Source: Polytrichum commune
Lineage: Eukaryota; Streptophyta; Polytrichopsida; Polytrichales; Polytrichaceae
Direction of reading: 5' to 3'
DNA: 60,000 bases
Assembly (NCBI GenBank): GCA_950295325.1
Contig: OX485805.1
Location: 8,930,501-8,990,500, forward strand
Part shown: piece by piece, positions 1-10,769 of the stretch
Numbering within the stretch: the first letter of the stretch is position 1
Layout of the letters: each line of letters opens with the position of its first letter
Made by a program: the position numbers and the translations under genes
Notes under the pieces: generated by a model
The model's input: only the letters and a program-made list of their open reading frames with translations
What the model was told of the DNA's origin: nothing
Database searches by the model: none

Positions 1-1650
1 ACCAAAACATGGAACCGCCTCCCAAAAGAAGCAATGCCAACCTAACAAAAAATCCTACATGCTTGGAGTATAAGGTTTTCGTATGTTATTTTGGCCCACA
101 TGGTAGTGGGCACCACCTTACACCAACATAAACCTTTCCACCCATGTAGGTTGCCACCTAGTGGGTCGCAAATTCCAATAGAATATTAGGTGGCGACTCA
201 TTTCGGGTTGCTTGAGTGTTTAAGGATTAAGAAGAGGACCAACTTTGGTCAATCACAATGATTAATCTAGGATCAAACTGCTCAATGAGGTAGTGTAAGA
301 AGTCTTCCACAAAAGGGCAAGCTCAAAACCTCATTTGATTGTCTTATATTTTCCTCCATGCAAATCTCTTGTATTTATAAATCTTTCTCCCTATCAATCC
401 TTGAATGGATGCACAAATAGCTATGGTGATGGCAATGGTGACCCTTGAGGTGAGTGCACGAGTGTGGTGATCACAAGGAGAATCTTTTCGTCCTTACTAG
501 ATGGAAAAAGAATGTGTGATGCCAAACCTGAAGGCCACGTTTATGCATTAGTACCCAAAAGAAATACAAAGCATGCCCATCAAATATGTACATGTTTGAG
601 ACGAATACATATGCTTGGGTTAGATTTTGAGAGGGAAGTAACATAAATTATGTCGGTATCTTGCAATAGAAGACTAAATTCTGCATCACAAGGTTTCCAT
701 ATAGATACTCCGACTCTCATGAATCGGACGACAAGGTTTCTACCTCTAATTTTGATGACAACACTTCCTAATCCTTCCATTTTTAAACTTTTGAGAAGGG
801 ACCTTTAGTCATAGGGAAAAGCAAACAAATTTGAGAGCTTCATGTAATGAGAGGTCTTCAACAAATAACCCTCCTTTGCACTTGTTGAGGGTGATCCTCA
901 TTCTAGACTCTCCACTTGCACTGAACTGTCCCCACACTGTTCGTTGTCCACCTTGTTGTGGAGATTCAGTTTGGATTCTTGAGTAGAGTAACCATCTAAT
1001 TAGACAAGAAACTAATTGAATTTTGGTAGATGTGATTAATAAAAATTACGTAACTACCAAAAATTATGGATGCTATTGAGCCCACATGAGGGCTCTCTAA
1101 CAATGAGAAAGTGAATGACCTTCAACTAAGTTAATGTTGCATTTTCTTTTGTTTATGTGCATCTGACACATGCATATATTATACCTTTTGCTTAGACTCT
1201 ACTATTACACTTGTAGTGCCATTATTTTTTTGAGGCAATTTGTTTGCTCTTTGACTTGTGAGATGCAATTTGGAGACGTTTTATCATCCCAACTATAAAT
1301 GACTGTATGTTCATTTGAGCATGAGAATTGGTTGTCTTGTCAACATGTATGCAATGTGTAGGAAAGTCAATAGAGAATGAACCACGAGGGTCAAAGGCCC
1401 ATGTTGGTGGAAGGGAAGGCTCACAGATTCTACCTAATTTTAACAAAAGTGATTGTAACAAAAGAAATTGGTTTATAATCTAGGTACTTAGTATAGTCGA
1501 CTGCATCATAATAGCAACACCAATTATACACAAAATCCTTCAAGAAGCAGCAACAACTACATGCAAACCACAATCCCGTCCGTCATGTCGAACCACAAGA
1601 AATTGAAGCAGATCAAACAACCTTAGCATCAAAGACTTCTAAAAGAGTAT
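1..1650. other. Intergenic, nothing recognised
   Basis: AT-rich DNA with only short chance reading frames on both strands. No start plus splice-site arrangement, no protein motif and no terminal inverted repeat stood out by eye. It could hold old transposon debris too diverged to see without a repeat library. Confidence 0.5.
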
Positions 1651-1679
1651 CATGAATCTAGCAAGATTATAATGAGTTT

Positions 1680-2285
1680 GCAAGATTTACATCCAAACTC
1701 CTCTATTCACCAATCCAAAACGCAATTGAATATCAAAAACAATAAACCAACCCAGTAAGAAAATAAGACATGCAATGCCCACCATCTAATCAAAAGCAAG
1801 AAACCTAACACAACCAAACTCGCTCTGCAGTCCAGAGTTTCAATGAAGAACCCAAACAATAGAAAACATTAATAGAGACATTAATTTATGTTTGCCTGTG
1901 TATAAGTTAAGAAATTTTTAAGAAATATGCCTATGCAAGATAGACACCTAAAATCCACTTTATCATATTATCGAAATGAAATCCAACAAAAACAAAGCCC
2001 AACTCCTGAATTGAACCCAGTAAGAGCATGTAAGTAGGCGATGTCCACAAAGTACTCGAAGAAACCCAGGCATAGCAAAACCTTCTTATAGGCTACAATA
2101 TATTTAGATAGAAAGAAACACGCCTTTGCAAGATTGACGTCTAAAATCCTCATTATCACCTTACTAGAATGCAATCCAACAAAACAAAATTCCAACTCTT
2201 GGACTAATCCCAATAAGAGCATGTAGGCAATATCCCACAGAGTACTCAAAAGCAAGTCCTAGGATAGCAAAACCTTCTTATAGGA
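1680..2285. repeat. Three-copy diverged tandem repeat, about 190-250 bp units
   Basis: Two similar units at about 1901-2092 and 2093-2284 (period about 192) share 'gcaaga..gac..ctaaaatcc' near the start, a run of 'aatccaacaaaa', 'aagagcatgta' in the middle, and an identical end 'gcaaaaccttcttatagg'. A more diverged third unit (about 1680-1850) has 'gcaagatttacatccaaactcc' style sequence followed by 'cccagtaag'. No coding potential is seen. Probably a local duplication of intergenic or transposon-derived DNA. Confidence 0.7.
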
Positions 2286-2299
2286 AACATTTTGTTTTG

Positions 2300-3880
2300 A
2301 TTTGATTTGGCCTATGTATAAACAACCTTCAGGTTACATCTAGGTTTGAATTCTTGCAATCTTTGAACCAACATGCATTCTTTCATCAAACACACACAAC
2401 AAAAACATCTTACGTACTACGTGCTCAACCAGATCTAGTAAGCGAGATGAATAGAAATCCAAACCAAGATTTCAAGCATAGACATCTCCCCTCCTGCAAG
2501 AATCAAATTCAATCAAATACAAGTCCAATGTTGTACCTATTTTTTCACCAAATCAAGCCAAGTGAAGCTTCAATCTTGGAATATTTGGTACTAGTAGAAG
2601 ATTGTGAATTTTGTGTATACTGAGTGTCTGTCGTTGTTCTAGTGATCACACCTGTATTTGCTTCACCTTCTGAGGGATTTAACGAAACCTTACTATGATG
2701 CAAAGAGGAGTCATATTGCTTAGTTTTGTAGTGTCGACAAAGGCGGGTGAAAGAAGGTGGAATGTAGGGGCAACATGGTTGGTTGATGGTGCTCTCATAG
2801 CCTTCCCCTTGATGACATATTTTAGTTCTTGTTACATTGTTTCATTCACGATTAATTACTTGTGTGGTCAATGCGGTGACTCACAGTAAGGTTTCTCTTG
2901 CAAATTTTCCTAAATGCAGGAGTGAGGATATATCACTTCTGAATGAAAAAGAAAAATTGAACATCCTTGTATTATGAAAAATCTATGAAGAATAACAGGA
3001 AGTTAGTTTGAATTTATGGTTACATCATCCTTGACATTGGGAAGAGACCTAGGGGTGGTCTTTGACTTAGGCAGTCAACCAAAACTGGCCACATATGGTG
3101 TTAATAACTTGCTCTTTAACTGGAGTCCAATTACAAGTAATTGTTGATGTAAGGTAGTCTCTAAAATGAGCTGAAGTTTGGTCTTGATCCGGTAACCAAC
3201 CATAACTAGCCGTGTATGCAGGATAATATTAGGGCAGAGCACTCTTAATTAGGACTAGCCACTTGTTCCAAGTAGCTGGAAATATTTGTACACACGTGTG
3301 CCAAAAATATATTCATGGCCAACTTTCATCAAGTATCATTGATTTCAAGCACTATTAACAAAGTTTGAAGGATTTTCCAAGTTTTACTTTGATGTCGAGG
3401 TCTTCAAATACAAAAACCATGATAAGGTTGAGGCATCTACAACCAATAAAATAGGAGAGTTTACATTTGTTTAGGAGGAGTAATAGCAGTAGATGATTTT
3501 TCTTGTGAAGAGAAGAAAAAAATTCTAAGGAGAATGCAATTTTTTTTGAAGTTTTGTCCATAAATATGGAAATTGCTAGGAATTCCGAAGCGGTAAAGTT
3601 AGGGTAACACATGATCGATTGATTTATAGATTAACCCATTATTGCTCATCTAAATGCTAATGCTTGGCTACGACAGTTGTCAAAACTCTTATGAGGGTAT
3701 GCTAATGAATCACAAACTGCCACCACATAAACCTTAACTTTGTTTTCTTAAAAAATATAGATCTCATTCATGTTGGCATTACATGACCTTAGTGAGAGGT
3801 TAAATGGACCTGATTCACTATGCACACCTTGACTTTAATTGCTGTAGAATTCTGTGACTTATTTGCAAGACATTAAGAAC
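2300..3880. other. Intergenic, nothing recognised
   Basis: AT-rich with no intact gene. Short frames on both strands (for example 2354-2623 plus and 3355-3612 minus) have low-complexity or hydrophobic translations with no recognisable domain and no supporting splice structure. Confidence 0.5.
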
Positions 3881-3882
3881 TA

Positions 3883-4105
3883 GTGTCTAGGGAGATTTTT
3901 GGGCATAATCAGTTGATATCCTAGTATTTCTGAATCCAACCCGTTACATGTTGACATCTTTTGGTTTTTCTTTATTAAATTGAGGTGTATTCTATAAATT
4001 CCTCTTAAATGATCGGTAAATTTCATGAAGTCTTGAACGTCAATCGATTATTGCTTAATTTCAACCAGTTCATCTGTAACTAGCAACCGGTTCCCCATGT
4101 TCCTC
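3883..4105 (+). repeat. Dispersed repeat family A, copy 1
   Basis: First of five copies in the window of a roughly 220-bp element. Landmarks in order: 'gggagattNttgggc', 'aatccaacccgttacatgtt', a T-rich stretch before 'attctataaattcc', 'agtcttgaacgtcaatcg', 'gttcatctgtaactag', then a variable 3' end. Other copies: 23683-23925 (minus), 30965-31412 (plus, interrupted), 37641-37868 (plus), 49018-49235 (minus). No terminal inverted repeat is visible. The minus-oriented sequence has a pol III B-box-like stretch ('gttcgagac' at about 49096). It is probably a short non-autonomous element; the class is unresolved. Confidence 0.75.
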
Positions 4106-4127
4106 GTTCAGAACCCCAAAAAATAGG

Positions 4128-4365
4128 AAAGGATTTGAACACTCAATATTCCATATTGGTTCATTGGGTACCAAACTGATTTTGGCATCTCTTGGCATGC
4201 CAAAATGAGTTTGGTACCCAATGAACCAATATGGAATGTCCTACGTTCAAACCTCCACATTGACTCCAAGCATGCACCCAAAACTTACCGAACATGGAAA
4301 ATTATGCATGCGAAACAACCAACTCCCTACTAAAACTCCGGTTGAGTTAATGAATAACTCTAATA
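4128..4365. mobile_element. Foldback element family B, copy 1
   Basis: A near-perfect palindrome. Arms of about 41 bp (about 4147-4187 and 4196-4236) differ at one position and meet at 'ctcttggc'. The right side continues beyond the palindrome to about 4365. The same sequence recurs, more diverged, in MMT intron 9 (52495-52845), including 'gttcgg.aagttt', 'tgtggaggtttgaacg' and 'ttttggcatgcc'. Two copies at unlinked sites with the same symmetric layout indicate a non-autonomous foldback or MITE family. Confidence 0.8.
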
Positions 4366-4771
4366 TCTTAAGTTTGGGTGGACTTTCAGATTTGTCCTCA
4401 AGAATAGGACACAAGCAGCTTTGGGTAGGCTCAATTGGAACCTCAATCCAATGGAAATCACATTCTTCATTGCCAGACTATGGATCATGTTGAAATAGAA
4501 GACACACCCAAAAATTCCTGTGACACATGCTCTCCAAAATATAGAAACCTCAGCATTTAGAGGCCGGCTGGGGTCGCTGCATTTCCACCATCTCAATGGT
4601 GACCAGTACACCGTTTATGGTATTTAGTATCACATGTGCAATAGTGTCACTTACCCTAGTTTGAGGTATATGCTAGATTTCATTGACAATCAACAACTTC
4701 ACCATAAGTGTCGACTCATGACACCTGGCGTTCAAGTGCACTTACTACTATCTCGGCATGAGTATGATTAA

Positions 4772-5347
4772 GGGCCGTTTCACACTATGGCCGAAGGTCA
4801 ACATGCTGTCGATTTCCACCAATCAGATTGCAAGAAACCAAGAATTCAGCCTTTCGACCCTTCACACTAGAGGCCAAAGTCCAAAGGTCGTTGCTCTCCA
4901 AAATGTCTACATGGCAGAACTTTTTGACCAAGGCGACGAACTCTTGAAGGAAGTTTGGGTCGGACGGGAATGGAAGCCCAAACTATGGTTGAGAGGCCGT
5001 CGATTTTTTTCATAAAAAATTAAACATTGACAAGATCTTGGCCATTAGATTGGAGGGGTTGTTTTGGGCAAGGAATGAAGTGAGTTGCTCCTTCTTTCTT
5101 TGGACTTTGGGCTTGGCCTTTGGAGGCTTCACACTATGGTTGTCCAAGTCGAGAGGCCGTGGGAATTCATGGCCAAAGGTTTGGACTTTGGGCTTGGCCT
5201 TTGGAGGCTTCACATTGTGCCCAACTGAAGGCTCCAATTCCTATATTTTATTGGCTACTTTCAACCCATTTCTTTGGACTCTCAACAAAGTTTGGCCATT
5301 CAATCCCACGGCCTCTCGACTTGGACGGCCATAGTGTGAAGTGGCCC
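4772..5347. mobile_element. Tourist-like (PIF/Harbinger-type) MITE, 576 bp, exact TAA duplication
   Basis: Both ends carry the inverted repeat 'GGGCC(g/a)(t/c)TTCACACTATGGCC', and the element is flanked by TAA at 4769-4771 and 5348-5350. A TWA target duplication with GGGCC ends is the signature of PIF/Harbinger (Tourist) elements. Inside is an 81-bp direct duplication (starts at about 5099 and 5180) and several copies, in both orientations, of a motif like 'gagaggccgt'. The small reading frames here are by-products of these repeats, and no transposase is present. The same ends recur at 24480-24802 and 35056-37342. Confidence 0.85.
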
Positions 5348-5349
5348 TA

Positions 5350-6360
5350 ATATTGTTATGAAGTGCATGCCTATGTTATGCAATTATCTACAAGTTGACT
5401 AAAGTGTACACAAATGACACTTGTCATTACTATGCTCAAGAATATCTTCCACTTGCATATTAAAATGTAAACACATGACAAGTCTTGCCATTAGTTGGCT
5501 CAGAAAAATCTTCTCTTTGCGTATGAAAATGCAAGACTACCATCTAACGTATCCCGATGCGCTACTCTAAATGCCAATATAGATAACTCTTCACTTAAAG
5601 AAATTACTTATGTTTACGAATGGAATTGTATCAACTAATAGTGGGTGTGACACTTTGAGACCTCTAGGCATTTAGTTTAGGCCCTTTGCAAATAGTGTCT
5701 GTGCCACTAAATACCATAAACGGTGTAGTGTAGAATACACCTAAACTTCTACAGATAATGAAAATCTCCATCGTTACAAGAAGCACTGAGATCATGGGTG
5801 CAAGCATGATAAAGTGGACCAAAAAAATGCCCAAGTACCTTGAAACCATAGTTTTTCTTCTTCTCATAAACGCCTAGAAATAATACAAAATTGTTGTTTA
5901 TGTTGGTTATCTTTTCATGGTGCCCTTTATTGTTGTGTCTAAGTACTCAAATGTAATACACCAAAGCAAGATCTTCAAAACTTGTCAGTAAGAGTAATGC
6001 TCAATAGAAAATGGCTAAATATGGTTTTGGATGTGAATTTCACGACCTTAATATTTTGAACTTGAAATTTGTTTTCATATTCCTTGACTTATTTTTTAGA
6101 AAATCATCAATTCAATGTAACTTTATCATATTTTAAACAAAGTTTAGACACCACTTGCATCATCTCCTAAAAGATGTAGCTTTTTTCTTTTTCTTTTTTT
6201 CTTCTAAATTTTTGATTTTTTCATTATAAATTGCCTAGATTTGTAAATTAATATACTTAAAAAAAATGTTGATGAATTTTTTTCTGCAAAATTCAAAGTT
6301 AATATGTAGTTTTGAATCACTTTCACATAAACATGTCCAAGGCTCAAGAGTTGTCCACTC
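5350..6360. other. Intergenic, nothing recognised
   Basis: AT-rich DNA with poly-pyrimidine stretches near 6180-6210. No gene, tandem repeat or terminal inverted repeat recognised by eye. Confidence 0.5.
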
Positions 6361-6362
6361 TA

Positions 6363-6790
6363 CTGTAAGAGCATATTCATTGGTTCTCCATAGAACCCCC
6401 GGAACGGAAGAGTGTTGGGTTTAGCTCGTGAGCTGGACCCACGTGTTAGACCCAACAACTACAATTCCATCGGTGGGGCCTTGAAAGCCCTCCTAGACCA
6501 GAATAGCTTGGGTATATTGTGGCCGAGCTTTCAACTCCTTTATAAGAGAATCAAAATTTATACCTCACATTCTTTGACCAAATAGAATGTTGGCGTCAAC
6601 TATTTCTATGTAAAGTATGGGTATTATAAGATACTAGTTTTGATCACGGGACCCACAATTTGTGAAGCTTGCGTTTAGAATGAATGTGTGGGACATAGAA
6701 TGACTAGTAGACTACTGTCCACTGAAAACAATGTTACCTGATTTAGCACCCCTCTGTGTTTTGGTGTGCACGAGCATGCTCTTGCTACTT
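6363..6790. mobile_element. Candidate hAT-type MITE
   Basis: The left edge reads 'gtaagagcatattcattgg' and the right edge, in reverse complement, 'gcaagagcatgctcg'. They share a short inverted AAGAGCAT. Ends of the form 'agagcat(n)tcattgg' are common in plant non-autonomous hAT-like elements. A hairpin with 11 of 12 paired bases around 'tgttgggtttag...ttagacccaaca' lies inside at about 6414-6460. No clear 8-bp target duplication was found, so this is tentative. Confidence 0.35.
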
Positions 6791-7323
6791 GCTCTACCAT
6801 ATTTATTAACAAAACTAGATTAAATCAATCCTCAAACATGTGGAGTAGTCCCAACGTTACTTAACTTGCAAGGTCAACGCCCTGTTTTGGTGAAAATATA
6901 TACTTAGAAGTGTGCAGTATGCCGGAAAAACCTTGAAAAATAGATACAACAAGGCTACGTGCAAGCATTGCCAAGGATATGTCAATTTTTGTCAATACCA
7001 AAAGACGTGAGGAATGCATGTAAACATCCTCCACGACCTTAAGTTCTCAACCCGACTCAACCTATTGAAATCCTATTCAATCCTCCAAATGGCAACAAAT
7101 CAATACAGTTTAAAGAACAGGAGCTACACGATTGGCTTTAGAAGTAGTTAGAAAGGGAAAGGTTTCTGTTGATTGATTACAATTTGAACATGGATTCTTG
7201 GGCACAGGAGCATGCTCTGGTCGAACTTTTAACAGACTGTTGCAAAGAATGCCGTACGTAGCTTCATGCTATTCTACAAGAAGGACGAGAGACAGTAATG
7301 CGTTTTGACTGTGTTAATGTCAA

Positions 7324-7329
7324 TTTATT
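7324..7329 (-). terminator. Candidate polyadenylation signal of the lipase gene
   Basis: AATAAA on the minus strand, about 250 nt beyond the stop codon of the phospholipase gene (7578). That is a normal 3'UTR length for a plant mRNA. Plant poly(A) signals are degenerate, so this is only the best visible match. Confidence 0.35.
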
Positions 7330-7577
7330 GGGCACAATAATGTTACATGTATGACACTATCTCTCGGTGGAAACTAAGAATGCCACAAAGTTGACTAACG
7401 AATATGACATTAAATCCACTGGATTCCAGTAGTGATAAATCTAAGCATTGACAGCCGCAGAATGGCTCTGGGGTATCGGGAGGTCCTCAGCTGTTCAATC
7501 CGGCCGGCCGTTACACGAAGTTCGATTGTTGCAAAGAGCCTTCTACATAACTTGAAGGTATTCTTCGAGAGAGAGAT

Positions 7578-8472
7578 TTAAGCTTTGGCAGAAGGAGGAC
7601 TCTTGGGTATGGGAACATCCTCGGCTAACCGATCCGGTTGCCCATACACCCCCGAAGGCAGCAACATCAATCCCTTGTTCTTCTCCTGCCACCAGGCGGG
7701 AGGGATGAACATCCCCTTTTTCAAGAAATCGCAACGTTTGTTCACAAGGGCCACATCGCGGAGTGGAGGCTGATCGTATCGGCCATAACAAGCCACCAAA
7801 TGCAAGTACTGCTCCATGTTATGCCGAGTGGTAGTGTTCGCCTTCTCCGGGTCCAAATGCTTCGACGCCAAGTTGTCCACCATAAACTCCACTCCGACAT
7901 GGGAGTAGGTCCACGGGAGCTTGTCCAACAATTTATCCAGCAATGGCAGATTCTCGTTCACGAACACACCGGGGACTCTTGGGACAACGTCATTCACGTT
8001 GACCATGCGCAACACCTTCACACCTAGCTTCTCGAGGCGATCCTTGAACGGGGAGTTTCCAACTCTAGGTCCTGCGAAGGAGAAGACCGTGATGGGAATG
8101 TCTCCAGCCGGAGTATCTCTTTTGTTCCACCCGCACTCAGCGATGTCGTAGGAGGATAGCACCGCCAATGCTGCACCCAAGCTGTGCCCTGTGATGGTGA
8201 TACTGAGCTCCTCGTCCTTGTACCTGTTGGAGTTTAAAGAGTCAAAGCTAGCTCAACCACCATAAAGTCTCAAGTGACCGCAGGCATCGGGGATGAGTTA
8301 CTAAAGCTTCAGAATATTGAACAACCAAGCGCTTTGTGATGTTGTAGTATCTTGACGCGAAGTGTCAAGAAACTATCAAATTTAATCTACATATGAATAC
8401 ACGAGTATATGTGGTGTGAGGAAGATCATGCATAAACTTACGCGACTTCCTTCTCTAAGGGTGGGTGGAGAG

Positions 8473-8511
<39 letters not shown>

Positions 8512-9585
8512 GATATCAGAGCTAAGTGGGAATACATTGGAATTCAAAGAGCCTCAGTTAATTTACGACGAAAAGGTTTCAAATGATCTTATACATTCTG
8601 GATGAGGAACTTATGCTTTAGGATAGTTGAACAACCAAGTGATTGGTGATGAGGGTTGGGGGTGAGAGAAAGATCATGCATCACATAATGTAACTTTTTT
8701 CTCTAAGGCACAAGTCTGTCTGCCTCTCTCTCTAAAGCAGTACCTGTCGAGGACTTGGAGGAGCTTGCTTTTCATGTAATCCCGGGCACTGATGCTGTTG
8801 TACTTCGATTTCTCCTTGGCTGTTGTGTACAAGCTCCAGAACCCAGACTCAACTTTCACATCAACAAGCAGGTGTTTGTTGTGGTCATGATCAGGGGTAA
8901 GTGCAGCAGGGGTGAGAAAATCCTTCAGATTAGCTGCCCACTCGATGGACGCAATCGTACCTCGCCAAGCGACTACAATGTCACGTCTCCCTAACCTCTT
9001 AATCTCGTTCTCGTCCTTGCAAACCGCAACATAGCCCATCCAGTTGGAAGTGTCGTCCCAGCTATCCTCCTTGGTGGAGTTTTTGAGGAAGAATGGCACA
9101 ATGACGTCGGCGGTTGCGTAGATGTAACTCTCAACCTCGTAGCCCCGGTCAAGGAGGCCACACCGATCAAGCATGGAAGCTTTGTTGTACAGTGCGCTCC
9201 CACAGTACTTGGAGTGATCATCGAAATCGAAGTTGTCATAGCATGCTTGTGCGAACTCACCATACCGGATGATCTCAGCTCGCAGTATATCATCCAGAGG
9301 CTGTTTCGGTGGCACCAGACCTTTCCAGTTGCTCTCTCCCTGAATCTGCCGCCATCTCTGAGCGAGAGGGACAAGCTTCGAGCTCTCGACTGCCACGTTG
9401 CCCGATTGCAATCCCGCACTGTCGGTTTTCGGTGTGTGCGGCACGTTTGTTGCAACAGCCTGGAGACTGCTTCCATTCGGTACAGGCACCTGCTTCAGAG
9501 ATGCCGGTGCCCCATTGGCATGCGCAATGTCGCCATCACCAGACATTTCACAAGAATTTAATTGGATAGAACCTGGCCGTAACAT
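7578..9585 (-). CDS. Phospholipase A1-II-like lipase (class 3 lipase, DAD1-like family)
   Basis: Hydrolyses the sn-1 acyl chain of glycerolipids (family knowledge). Exon 1 is 8744-9585 and exon 2 is 7578-8223; the 520-bp GT-AG intron has donor CAG|GTACTG and acceptor CAACAG|GT and is phase 2. The product is about 495 residues. Family landmarks in order: 'PLAQRWRQIQGESNWKGL' near the N-terminus, 'VVAWRGT' near 204-210, the nucleophile elbow GHSLG (Ser about 295), 'FAGPRVGN', catalytic Asp in 'NDVVPRVPG' (about 359) and catalytic His in 'YSHVG' (about 389), so the triad is intact. It has about 65-75 residues before the conserved core, more than usual for PLA1-II proteins. They do not look like a clear chloroplast transit peptide, so a cytosolic enzyme is likely. 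A second in-frame ATG at 9546 has a better context (G at -3) and would give 482 residues. A good splice acceptor just upstream (9599-9600) suggests a leader intron. The exact isoform is not assignable. Confidence 0.93.
8224..8743 (-). repeat. Lipase intron with (CT)n microsatellite and internal duplication
   Basis: The plus strand has about 16 CT dinucleotides at 8477-8509. Two related segments flank it. Both contain 'gatgag...gcttNaggatN(g)ttgaacaaccaag', then 'aagatcatgca', then 'ttctctaagg' (about 8291-8460 and 8600-8712), with the spacing shortened in the second. The intron seems to have grown by a partial tandem duplication, and the CT run expanded from a shorter pyrimidine tract still visible near the donor (8723-8733). 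Confidence 0.7.
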
Positions 9586-9598
9586 AGACAACACAATT

Positions 9599-10325
9599 CT
9601 GCAGCAAGTTAGAAAGGATAAGGTTCAATGGCATTGTGACCATGTGTGAAGGATTGAAGATGTGATTCAACTGCTGGATTTCGTTCGATCTCAATTTAAA
9701 AAGACAGATACAAAATGTGGCGATATTCAAGTAAGAATGCGGCATTTAATCCTGAATTCTCTTGCTGCACTGGGAACATTGAATTGAAGTATGCCGCCTA
9801 TGAGCATCATGTCGTGACACATGAGTACTTTTCAATCTAAGTTTCTCTTTGAATCTTCAAGATGACCGCTTTTGTCTTGTTATATCGAACGATCCGGCTA
9901 AAAGCTAAATGCCAGAAGTAACTCCACCAGGACACTAACGATCTGTACGCATGCTTGGTAGAGTTGTACTCAGGGCTGAATTTCAGTTCCAATGCTAAGT
10001 AATTACAGATACGAGTCAAGTTCAAGCACTTTTCACCATGTTCGTAGAGATCTACGAATTTTCGAATTGAGTTCGAGGTGGTCTCGTTCACGTTGTTCTT
10101 CATCTGCAGATATTGGATCTCACAGACTAAGTACTCGTGTAATCAGATGCGCGCACCCCTTCTATGCACTTTGTCTAGACCGGCCTTAGTACATGCAGCA
10201 AGCTTAACGTGAGTGGTGCATCATTCGACAAAGCAAGATTATATCCTCACTCCCTCTACAAAAATCCTCCAGAAATGCCAGTCATTGCTCTTGCAGGGTC
10301 ACTACGATGCTAATTGCTCACCCAC
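9599..10325 (-). other. Candidate 5' leader intron of the lipase gene
   Basis: On the minus strand the acceptor 'tttctaacttgctgcag' ends at 9599, with a CTAAC branch-point-like motif and a pyrimidine tract, 14 nt before the first ATG of the lipase. A matching donor TTTGAG|GTGGGT lies at 10326/10325. The exon upstream of it would be an untranslated leader starting below the TATA-like sites at 10556 or 10744. Another donor (GAGCAG|GTGATAAG, near 10500) is also possible. Only the acceptor is strong. Confidence 0.4.
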
Positions 10326-10555
10326 CTCAAAGACCGATCCGAACGGATTAAAGGATTCGACGCCCTGGAATTGAAACCGTGTTGAGCAAGCACAGGGCCC
10401 AATCTCAACACACAACAACTTGAAAGCATCAGCAATCACCCAACAGCAAATACAAGATGCGACTAATAAACATACCGCACTTGCGCACTTCCTTATCACC
10501 TGCTCCCGACACAAGAACGGGAGATCAGCTACATTGTTCTGGCGTGAGAATCTAC

Positions 10556-10769
10556 ATTTATACACAAGTTCGTAGGGCCCTGATCTGACTCCCAAGGCGA
10601 AGCTCTCGATTTTTCGATTCCCTGTAGTCTCCTCGGCGGGCCCACTTTGCGTATTACCTTACAATATTCTAATCCCGAATAAAAACAATCACTGCAACAC
10701 CCTGGCCAAATCGTTTTTAATCAAGTTACTGTATCGCATGCTGTTTTATATACGCAGAGGGAGCACGTG
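10556..10769 (-). promoter_or_regulatory. Candidate promoter of the lipase gene: G-box and two TATA-like boxes
   Basis: Read on the minus strand: a CACGTG G-box at 10764-10769, then TATATAAAA at 10744-10752, and a second TATAAAT at 10556-10562. A G-box 11 bp upstream of a good TATA box is a typical plant promoter arrangement. The distance to the lipase ATG (about 1 kb) requires the leader intron proposed at 9599-10325. G-boxes bind bHLH and bZIP factors, so hormone- or light-responsive control is possible but unproven. Confidence 0.35.

Noticed and set aside
5010-5350. Overlapping open frames on both strands with repeated 'VKPPKAKPKVQ'-type motif
   Set aside because: Created by the 81-bp internal duplication of a MITE. 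No start context, no splice sites, no domain.
7585-8151. Plus-strand frames across the lipase
   Set aside because: Antisense shadows of a conserved coding exon with an intact catalytic triad on the minus strand.
10302-10595. 97-codon minus frame as an upstream coding exon of the lipase
   Set aside because: It opens at a non-ATG codon, the translation is Cys-rich without homology, and the region fits an untranslated leader better.
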